This document shows, in pieces, positions 1 to 8,232 of a stretch of 8,232 nt of DNA. The notes beneath the pieces were generated by a model. The model saw nothing but the letters and a program-made list of their open reading frames with translations. It searched no databases and was not told the DNA's origin. A program made the position numbers and the translations under genes. Source of the stretch: Ferroglobus sp. (lineage in GTDB: Archaea > Halobacteriota > Archaeoglobi > Archaeoglobales > Archaeoglobaceae); assembly GCA_015523665.1 (NCBI GenBank), contig WAJX01000078.1:1-8232 (forward strand), written 5' to 3'. Position 1 is the first letter of the stretch. Each line of letters opens with the position of its first letter.

Positions 1-196
1 CGATCCTCTTTCCTATTATCTCCCTAGCCTTCTCAACATTTATTCCTCCCTTACCTATCGCTATTCCCATATCACCTTTCTTCACAACAAAAACTACTCT
101 ATCTTCATAAAGTATGCAGTCCTTTACATTTGCTCCAGTTAAACTTTCAAAAAGAGTTATTATCCTTATACTTTCTGTTGAGAGTTTTAATTCCAT
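1..196 (-). CDS. nusA: NusA-like transcription elongation/termination factor, 5' part (cut by window edge)
   Basis: This is the N-terminal 65 residues of the archaeal NusA-like KH-domain protein, beginning MELKLSTESIRIITLFESL; the rest lies beyond base 1. A GKGG signature at residues 48-51 inside MGIAIGKGGINVEKA is the GxxG loop of a type II KH RNA-binding domain. Archaeal NusA is short and consists essentially of the KH repeats, without the bacterial N-terminal polymerase-binding and S1 regions; it is thought to bind nascent RNA. The ATG at 194-196 is chosen because GGTGG (minus strand, 202-206) sits five bases upstream. It starts 12 bases after the stop of rpl30e, so it is cotranscribed. 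The rpoA2-rpl30e-nusA order is the conserved euryarchaeal arrangement and supports the call strongly. The exact role of archaeal NusA in termination is not settled. Confidence 0.93.
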   Translation of the reverse strand, partial: MELKLSTESIRIITLFESLTGANVKDCILYEDRVVFVVKKGDMGIAIGKGGINVEKAREIIGKRI

Positions 197-208
197 AAAT
201 ACCACCCA

Positions 209-4295
<4,087 letters not shown>

Positions 4296-4306
4296 AAAAT
4301 CACCTT

Positions 4307-6130
4307 TTATGCTTTATCCTTTAAGATTAATCTGGGAGCGACGAACATCGATTTTAATTCATCGAGTAATAATTTAAATGCATAGCTCATCTCAACTTTA
4401 TGGATATTACTATCATCATCGCAAACATTACAGTAGGCTGTTCTCCTTCTATAGTCATAGGTTGCTACATATCCACAATTTCCACAAACCCATACCTCTA
4501 CTTTATCTGACTCCTCTAACAGTCTATCTTTTAAAAGTAGAGCTGCTCCATGACCTATTAAAACATCTCTTTCCATCTCTCCAAATCTAAGTCCACCTTT
4601 TCTGGCTCTTCCCTCAGTTGGCTGTCTTGTCAGAATTTGCATCGGCCCTCTACTTCTGGCGTGTATCTTACTCGAAACCATGTGATATAGCTTTTGATAA
4701 TATATCACGCCAATGAATATATCCACCTCAAATTTCCTTCCTGTGATCCCATCATACATAACCTCTTTTCCACTATGAACAAAGCCATACTTCTTCAAAG
4801 CATCCCTTAAATCTTTTTCTCTCTCTCCATGGAAAATAGTACCATCCACTCTCCTTCCCTCTAAACTTCCAACCTTCCCACCAATCATCTCAAGAACATG
4901 TCCTACAGTCATCCTCGATGGAATTGCATGGGGATTTATTATCATATCTGGAACTATTCCACTTTCTGTGAATGGCATATCCTCTTCTGGCACTATTAAA
5001 CCTATCACTCCTTTTTGTCCATGTCTTGAGGCAAATTTATCTCCAAGCTCTGGAATTCTCTGATCTCTAACTCTGACTTTTGCTAATTTAGCACCATTTT
5101 CAGAGAGAGTTAAAAATACTGCATCAACAATCCCTCTTTCATTACTCCTCATAGTAACTGATGTCTCTCTCCTCTTTTGTGGTGTAACATCTAATCTCGA
5201 AGGATCCTCAAGGAATCTTGGTGGTGAGGTTTTTCCTATTAAAACATCATCTGGACCAACCTCAGTTTCTGGAAGAACTAATCCATCCTCATCTAAGTGG
5301 ATGTAAGCTTCGGCTCCCCTATATCCGTTAACATCTGATGGTGGTATCTCAAATTTATCTTCTTGCCCTCCAGGATATCTCATCTCCTCAGTCTCATAAG
5401 TCCTAAAGAAGTGTGATCTACCAAGCCCTCTCTCTATGCTAGCTTTATTGAATATCAATGCATCCTCTATATTGTATCCTTCATAGCTAATAACTGCAAC
5501 AACAAAATTCTGTCCTGCTGGCCTTTCATCAAATTTAATTTCCTGCTGTGTATCAGTTGTAACTATAGGCAACTGAGGGTAATGTAGTAAATGTCCTCTA
5601 GTATCAGCTCTTAGAGCAAGATTAGAATATGGAATACCAAGACTTTGTTTTATCATCGCAGCTCCCATCGTGTTTCTTGGAGATGCGTTGTGTTCGGGAT
5701 AGGGAATACTGCCAGTACATATACCAACGATTAATGAAGGATCAAGCTCGAGATGTGTGTGCTCTTCAGTAAGCTCATCCTCATTTACAGCTATAAATGC
5801 ATTTTCTTCCTCTTCAGCATCGAGAAACTCTATTCTGCCTTGCTTAACCAGATCGTCAAATGTTATTTCCCCTCTTTTTAACTTCTCTATATGCTTTTCA
5901 GTAATAAGCGGTTTTCCATTTTTAACAACTATTAATGGTCTCCTAGCTCTTCCAGCATCAGTATTTATTCTAACTTCATTCGAATCTGAATAATATACGA
6001 CATTAACTTGATTACTTATCCTACCTTTTCTCCTCATCTCTCTTATCTGCTGAGCAAGTTTTTCCCCATCATCAACAAATCCGATAAGTGCACCATTAAC
6101 GTAAACTCTACATTTTCTCAACTTAACCAC
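4307..6130 (-). CDS. rpoB1: DNA-directed RNA polymerase subunit B' (Rpo2C)
   Basis: A 607-residue C-terminal half of the second-largest subunit, equivalent to the end of bacterial beta and RPB2. Motifs in order: [20 protein letters not shown] (215-234), typical of the hybrid-binding region; [15 protein letters not shown] (363-377) with the conserved lysines near the active centre; [20 protein letters not shown] (391-410); the anchor/clamp region [20 protein letters not shown] (497-516); and a C-terminal zinc ribbon C549-C552 and C567-C570. The annotated start is a GTG at 6128-6130, overlapping the end of rpoB2 by eight bases. That GTG has no well-placed ribosome binding site; an in-frame TTG at 6119-6121 (residue 4) has GGTGG five bases upstream and may be the real start, giving 604 residues. 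The separation from B'' is the normal split seen in methanogens, not a frameshift: each half is complete with its own start. Confidence 0.97.
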   Translation of the reverse strand: MVKLRKCRVYVNGALIGFVDDGEKLAQQIREMRRKGRISNQVNVVYYSDSNEVRINTDAGRARRPLIVVKNGKPLITEKHIEKLKRGEITFDDLVKQGRIEFLDAEEEENAFIAVNEDELTEEHTHLELDPSLIVGICTGSIPYPEHNASPRNTMGAAMIKQSLGIPYSNLALRADTRGHLLHYPQLPIVTTDTQQEIKFDERPAGQNFVVAVISYEGYNIEDALIFNKASIERGLGRSHFFRTYETEEMRYPGGQEDKFEIPPSDVNGYRGAEAYIHLDEDGLVLPETEVGPDDVLIGKTSPPRFLEDPSRLDVTPQKRRETSVTMRSNERGIVDAVFLTLSENGAKLAKVRVRDQRIPELGDKFASRHGQKGVIGLIVPEEDMPFTESGIVPDMIINPHAIPSRMTVGHVLEMIGGKVGSLEGRRVDGTIFHGEREKDLRDALKKYGFVHSGKEVMYDGITGRKFEVDIFIGVIYYQKLYHMVSSKIHARSRGPMQILTRQPTEGRARKGGLRFGEMERDVLIGHGAALLLKDRLLEESDKVEVWVCGNCGYVATYDYRRRTAYCNVCDDDSNIHKVEMSYAFKLLLDELKSMFVAPRLILKDKA

Positions 6131-7598
6131 CCCTTATTGGCTCGACACCTATCGAATAAAGCAACTTTATTATCTCTTTTTCATTCACACCAACACTAAC
6201 TTCTGCATATTGAGCAAAATTTTTAACTAAACCACAGTTTGGACCCTCTGGAGTTTCTGAAGGGCAAATTCTACCCCATTGAGTTGGATGCAAATCTCTT
6301 GCCTCAAAATGGGGTTGAGATCTTGATAGAGGAGATATAACTCTCCTCAAATGAGATAAAACACTTATGTAATTGTGTCTATCTATAAGCTGTGAAACTC
6401 CGGTTCTTCCACCAACCCAATTCCCAGTTGCCATAGGGTGCATTATCCTATCTGTCAAAACATCACTCCTAACTGATGTCGACATTCTTAACGATCTTCC
6501 CCTAACTTTAGCTCTTTCCAACTGATATTTAACATCCTTTATAAGCCTAAGAAAAGCAACTCTAAATATCTCTTCCATTAAATCTCCAGCGAGTTTCAAT
6601 CTTTTATTGGCATAATGATCTTTATCATCTTCTCTCCTATATCCCAGAGTTAATTCAAGAACAGCTTCAGCCATTCTGGCTAAGAAGAAGGCTTTTGCTC
6701 TTCTCGCCTCTTTTTCTATTCCGATGTGGGGTAAGAAATACTGATCAATGACTAAATTCGCTCTTTCAAGTCTATACTCCCTACTCTGTCCTGGAGCAAC
6801 CCTCCTACCTATATAATCTATAGCTTCTTCAGTCGTTTCAACCTCAGCAACTTCAACATTCTCTAACATAAATTTCATTATCTCTGGATCATCGCTCACA
6901 AGTTCAACTATCTCTTGATCGGTTTCAACTCCCAAAGCTTTCATCATAACAACAAATTGAATAGGTTTTGGTATCTGGGGAAATGTTACCTCAAGAATGT
7001 TATTTCTACTCCTTTCAACAACAACTAAAGCTCTATAACCAGATCTCTGACTAAAACATTTAGCTATCTCAACTGGCTCACCATACTTCTCCTCCCTCTC
7101 AAGTAAAATTTTGTTTGGTGCTAAATCCTCCAATGTCATTAAAGCCCTCTCACTTCCATTTATTATGAAATACCCACCAGGATCAAATGGATCCTCTCCA
7201 TAAACGGATGTATCTTCAACTCCATAAAGATTACATATCTTAGACTTAACCATGACTGGTAGTTCTCCAATTCTAACCCACTCCTCTTGCTGTAAAGCCC
7301 CCTCATCTACTACTTGACATTTGAGATATATTGGTGATGCATAAGTTAGATTTCTAAGCCTGGCCTCGGCTGGATATAATAAATGCTCTGTCCCATCCGC
7401 TTCCTTTACCCTCGGTTTTTCAACCCTTATCTCACCTAACTTTACATATGTGTCCTCTATATCCAATTCTATAATTTTCTGTTCATCTATAACTCTCTGC
7501 AAACCTTCCTCAATAAAACGATTGTATGAATCTATCTGATGTTTTACTAATCTCTCATGAGTAAAATAAGCCCTCGCTAAAACTCTTCTATCTAACAC
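6123..7598 (-). CDS. rpoB2: DNA-directed RNA polymerase subunit B'' (Rpo2N)
   Basis: A 491-residue N-terminal half of the second-largest subunit, covering the protrusion, lobe and fork of RPB2/beta. The beginning [20 protein letters not shown] (11-30) is the usual protrusion start. [20 protein letters not shown] (141-160) is the strongly conserved protrusion motif. [17 protein letters not shown] (325-341) and [20 protein letters not shown] (404-423) mark the fork region. [20 protein letters not shown] (435-454) with CGLVKN is near-invariant in RNA polymerases. Start: a GTG at 7596-7598, supported by AGAGGTGATT with AGGTGAT at 7604-7610, five bases upstream of the GTG. The protein ends GVEPIRGG, close to where B' begins; the length fits methanogen B''. 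A small hairpin lies between rpoH and this gene. Confidence 0.97.
   Translation of the reverse strand: MLDRRVLARAYFTHERLVKHQIDSYNRFIEEGLQRVIDEQKIIELDIEDTYVKLGEIRVEKPRVKEADGTEHLLYPAEARLRNLTYASPIYLKCQVVDEGALQQEEWVRIGELPVMVKSKICNLYGVEDTSVYGEDPFDPGGYFIINGSERALMTLEDLAPNKILLEREEKYGEPVEIAKCFSQRSGYRALVVVERSRNNILEVTFPQIPKPIQFVVMMKALGVETDQEIVELVSDDPEIMKFMLENVEVAEVETTEEAIDYIGRRVAPGQSREYRLERANLVIDQYFLPHIGIEKEARRAKAFFLARMAEAVLELTLGYRREDDKDHYANKRLKLAGDLMEEIFRVAFLRLIKDVKYQLERAKVRGRSLRMSTSVRSDVLTDRIMHPMATGNWVGGRTGVSQLIDRHNYISVLSHLRRVISPLSRSQPHFEARDLHPTQWGRICPSETPEGPNCGLVKNFAQYAEVSVGVNEKEIIKLLYSIGVEPIRGG
6127..6131 (-). promoter_or_regulatory. Possible ribosome binding site of rpoB1 (favours a TTG start)
   Basis: GGTGG at the end of rpoB2 overlaps the GTG start and is five bases upstream of an in-frame TTG at 6119-6121. 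The nusA start has the same GGTGG with the same five-base spacing, which argues that this arrangement is functional. Confidence 0.45.
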
Positions 7599-7603
7599 AA
7601 ATA

Positions 7604-7610
7604 ATCACCT
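7604..7610 (-). promoter_or_regulatory. Ribosome binding site of rpoB2 (decides the GTG start)
   Basis: AGGTGAT on the minus strand matches the archaeal anti-Shine-Dalgarno end of 16S rRNA (the complement of AUCACCU) and lies five bases before the GTG at 7596-7598. No ATG is better placed, so GTG is the start. Confidence 0.8.
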
Positions 7611-7616
7611 CTAAAC

Positions 7617-7634
7617 AGAATATTTCCATATTCT
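7617..7634 (-). promoter_or_regulatory. Small hairpin in the rpoH-rpoB2 spacer
   Basis: The transcript reads AGAATAT-GGAA-ATATTCT: a perfect 7-bp stem closed by a GGAA loop of the stable GNRA class. It ends six bases before the AGGTGAT ribosome binding site of rpoB2. It has no U-tract and is not a terminator. It may affect rpoB2 translation or be an RNA processing site; the function is unproven. Confidence 0.45.
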
Positions 7635-7655
7635 CAAGCAAATCCTTTTTAGATT

Positions 7656-7886
7656 TCATATCACAAGCCTATAAACTATACTCTTCCCAGCTGTGGGACT
7701 GTCTCTAATTATTCTAACAATATCTCCAGGTTTAGCTCCAATTTCTTTAGCTATAGGATCTTCAGCTTTAATTTTGGGTAAATCCTCCTTAGCAATACCA
7801 AGTACATTTAAAATTTCTTCAGCTTCCTTTTTTTTAAGCAATTCATGTTTTGGTACGAGTATGTGATCTTGCATTCTAAATTTCAT
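7656..7886 (-). CDS. rpoH: DNA-directed RNA polymerase subunit H (Rpo5)
   Basis: A 76-residue protein matching the C-terminal assembly domain of eukaryotic RPB5; archaeal RpoH normally lacks the N-terminal jaw domain, so this length is full. It sits in the lower jaw of the polymerase and contacts the A'/A'' subunits near downstream DNA. Visible signatures are HILVPKHELL (8-17), DPIAKEIGAKPGDIVRIIR (43-61) and the following SPTAGKSIVYRLV tail. The ATG at 7884-7886 is supported by AGGAGGAT at 7893-7900, six bases upstream; the in-frame Met5 has no such site. It is the first protein gene of the operon and begins 30 bases after the tRNA-Lys, with no terminator or TATA-like element between them, so it is probably transcribed from the promoter(s) upstream of the tRNA. 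Confidence 0.96.
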   Translation of the reverse strand: MKFRMQDHILVPKHELLKKKEAEEILNVLGIAKEDLPKIKAEDPIAKEIGAKPGDIVRIIRDSPTAGKSIVYRLVI

Positions 7887-7916
7887 TATTTTATCCTCCT
7901 ATTATTTGAAAGATTA

Positions 7917-7990
7917 CGGGCTCGACGGGATTTGAACCCGCGACCGACGGGTTAAAAGCCCGTCGCTCTACCTGGCTGAGCTACGAGCCC
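7917..7990 (-). tRNA. tRNA-Lys (anticodon UUU)
   Basis: Read on the minus strand, a complete cloverleaf folds: acceptor stem GGGCTCG/CGAGCCC (7984-7990 with 7918-7924), D stem GCTC/GAGC, anticodon stem ACGGG/CCCGT around the loop CTTTTAA, and T stem GCGGG/CCCGT (one G-U pair) around TTCAAAT. Loop position 33 is U and the anticodon TTT is at 7954-7956, giving lysine. The base after the acceptor stem is G (7917), the usual discriminator for archaeal tRNA-Lys. The 74 bases contain no intron, and CCA is not encoded, so it must be added after processing. The GC-rich stems stand out against the AT-rich surroundings, as in thermophiles. It lies directly at the head of the polymerase operon. Confidence 0.97.
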
Positions 7991-8020
7991 ATTTGTATGT
8001 TAGCCTTTTATCAACATAAA
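7991..8020 (-). promoter_or_regulatory. Candidate promoter of tRNA-Lys and the rpo operon
   Basis: On the minus strand a TATA-like box A, TTTATGTT (8013-8020), preceded by a purine-rich GAGAAAA that could act as BRE, lies about 24 bases upstream of ATACAAAT (7991-7998). The latter matches six of eight bases of the box B initiator ATGCAAGT known from Methanococcus stable RNA promoters. Transcription would start within it, a few bases before the mature tRNA 5' end. The spacing is right for an archaeal promoter, but box A is not a perfect TTTATATA. Confidence 0.5.
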
Positions 8021-8113
8021 TTTTCTCGTGAAATAACTGGAGTAAGGAGTTGTTTAAAATCTTTTCCCTTATAAAAATGCAGAGACAAACAATATTAATA
8101 ATTTAATTTTATA

Positions 8114-8146
8114 ATTTTGCATAACTTTAATTTTTAATTTTTATAG
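8114..8146 (-). promoter_or_regulatory. Candidate second, distal promoter
   Basis: On the minus strand CTATAAAAA (8138-8146), preceded by TGAAA as a possible BRE, lies about 23 bases upstream of ATGCAAAAT (8114-8122). That element matches seven of eight bases of the methanococcal box B ATGCAAGT. A start here would give a leader of about 125 bases before the tRNA. The surrounding DNA is very AT-rich, so chance TATA-like matches are likely and this needs transcript 5'-end data. Confidence 0.4.
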
Positions 8147-8181
8147 TTTCAGTTTTCAATATCTGATTCTAATATAATTTC

Positions 8182-8208
8182 TGTTAGTTGCTACACATCC
8201 AACTAACA
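8182..8208. repeat. Perfect 9-bp inverted repeat
   Basis: TGTTAGTTG (8182-8190) and CAACTAACA (8200-8208) are exact reverse complements separated by nine bases. On neither strand is it followed by a T-run, so it does not look like an ordinary intrinsic terminator. It could be a protein-binding site upstream of the promoters, or a hairpin in a transcript from the neighbouring gene. Confidence 0.6.
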
Positions 8209-8232
8209 CCATATTAATAATCAACCTTAAGC

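Larger units (their letters stand above)
7991..8232. other. AT-rich intergenic region upstream of the operon
   Basis: No convincing coding sequence is seen on either strand. Besides the two promoter candidates and the inverted repeat listed separately, it holds low-complexity runs such as tandem TTAATTT copies around 8127-8142 and a further TATA-like TTTTTATAA on the minus strand at 8069-8077. The gene beyond base 8232 cannot be inferred. Confidence 0.7.

Noticed and set aside
6119..6131. A possible frameshift splitting a single RpoB into two frames at the rpoB2/rpoB1 junction
   Set aside because: Separate B'' and B' genes are the normal state in methanogens; both halves have complete ends, starts and family-typical lengths.
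8069..8077. Third TATA-like box on the minus strand (TTTTTATAA)
   Set aside because: No box B-like initiator at the expected distance; probably base composition only.
8050..8106. Plus-strand mini frame with a TTG start after AAGGAG
   Set aside because: Only 18 codons, poor composition and no family features; the AAGGAG is easily a chance match.
8092..8221. Direct repeat ATATTAATAAT at 8092-8102 and 8211-8221
   Set aside because: Eleven bases of pure A/T in a very AT-rich region are expected by chance; no other repeat structure or spacing supports a function.
7991..8232. C/D box sRNA, CRISPR repeat or insertion sequence remnant in the upstream region
   Set aside because: A CTGA occurs near 8163 but no matching C box (RTGATGA) is placed with it; there are no regularly spaced repeats and no transposase fragments.

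Overview
This 8.2-kb window is the RNA polymerase operon of a euryarchaeal methanogen. All protein genes lie on the minus strand, so transcription runs from high to low coordinates: tRNA-Lys(UUU), rpoH, rpoB2 (B''), rpoB1 (B'), rpoA1 (A'), rpoA2 (A''), rpl30e, then the start of nusA, which runs off the window at base 1. The split of the second-largest subunit into B'' and B' is typical of methanogens, haloarchaea and Archaeoglobus and is not seen in Thermococcales. The AT-rich DNA, the AGGTGAT/GGAGG-type ribosome binding sites and the overall protein character point to Methanococcales. A GC-rich tRNA in an AT-rich background suggests a thermophile, perhaps Methanocaldococcaceae (for example a Methanotorris- or Methanocaldococcus-like organism). 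The genus is an inference that I could not test.

Layout: bases 7991-8232 are very AT-rich noncoding DNA. They hold two candidate archaeal promoters facing the operon and a perfect 9-bp inverted repeat. A tRNA-Lys follows at 7917-7990. rpoH begins only 30 bases after it, with no recognisable terminator or separate promoter between them. rpoH and rpoB2 are separated by 57 bases that contain a small perfect hairpin with a GGAA loop just before the rpoB2 ribosome binding site. From rpoB2 on, genes are packed with overlaps of 4-8 bases or gaps of 11-12 bases, as expected for translationally coupled subunits made in fixed ratios.

How it works together: B'', B', A' and A'' make up the catalytic core of the single archaeal RNA polymerase. 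RpoH (the RPB5 C-terminal counterpart) belongs to its lower jaw. Ribosomal protein L30e and the KH-domain NusA-like protein follow, in the arrangement known from other euryarchaea, where ribosomal protein and elongation factor genes usually come next. The catalytic NADFDGD loop, bridge helix and trigger-loop region are all intact. Neither A gene carries an intein.

I do not see a previously undescribed system here; this is a conserved core operon. The points worth a second look are the apparent tRNA-mRNA cotranscript at its head, the promoter/leader architecture, two small RNA or DNA hairpins, an extra cysteine cluster in A', and two doubtful start codons.
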